The notes beneath the pieces are model-generated. The model saw only the letters and a program-made list of their open reading frames with translations, did not search any database and had not been told where the DNA came from. The position numbers and the translations under genes are program-made. Positions 63,936 through 64,000 of a stretch of 64,000 bases of DNA are shown piece after piece; the first letter of the stretch is position 1, and each line of letters starts with the position of its first letter. The DNA comes from Phoronis australis. Lineage: Eukaryota; Phoronida; Phoronidae. The stretch lies in contig NMRA01000028.1 in assembly GCA_002633005.1 (NCBI GenBank), positions 604,183 through 668,182 on the forward strand. Direction: 5' to 3'.

Positions 63936-64000
63936 CTGAAAACAAAAAACAACTTGCAATGTCCCACAATGCAGTGCAGCTAATGCATCTGTCAAAACTG

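Noticed and set aside
1-64000. tRNA, rRNA, CRISPR or bacterial-type operon features
   Set aside because: None seen by eye on either strand; the window is animal nuclear DNA. A covariance-model scan could still reveal small intronic RNAs.

Overview
This is nuclear DNA from an intron-rich animal. Three split genes with GT-AG introns and conserved animal domain architectures occupy most of the window. The introns are AT-rich and carry many short non-autonomous transposons, minisatellites and single-n assembly gaps. The high allelic divergence and the repeat style suggest a marine invertebrate, but the phylum cannot be fixed from the sequence alone. All exon coordinates come from reading splice sites, codon phase and remembered protein families; nothing was run.

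Layout. (1) 1-3636: no supported gene; a decayed LINE reverse-transcriptase relic (about 430-1010) lies between two almost identical 139-bp direct repeats. (2) 3637-24843, plus strand: 15 exons of a Rho-family GEF of the Asef/SPATA13/collybistin type (serine-rich N-terminus, SH3, DH, PH, basic tail); its true 5' end is not identified. (3) 24844-31487: 3' UTR, intergenic DNA with a small MITE, a probable KIF4 promoter near 28.9-29.0 kb, and a 1.55-kb inverted-repeat element in the presumed 5'-UTR intron. (4) 31488-50789, plus strand: a complete chromokinesin KIF4 gene, 23 coding exons, about 1155 residues, with motor, long coiled coil, nine-cysteine cluster and basic C-terminus. (5) 52314-63935, minus strand and convergent with KIF4: 12 exons of RED/IK, a spliceosomal protein; its 5' end lies beyond the right edge.

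The genes are not an operon and need not work together. The RhoGEF is a cytoskeletal signalling protein, KIF4 acts on mitotic chromosomes and the spindle midzone, and RED acts in the spliceosome.

Most notable observations. Several tandem repeats begin on or contain exon-intron junctions, thereby copying splice sites (KIF4 exons 3, 12 and 15; RED exons E and K). KIF4 exons 8-12 are present twice, between single-n gaps, in a phase that cannot be spliced in series; this looks like an allelic contig placed beside its homologue, and it reveals an occupied and an empty site for a transposon with a 3-bp TWA duplication. The KIF4 motor lacks almost all of loop L5. Two large repeat arrays in opposite orientations carry CTCF-like motifs about every 140 bp. 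A TTAA-flanked foldback element carries a 40-residue THAP-like ORF.
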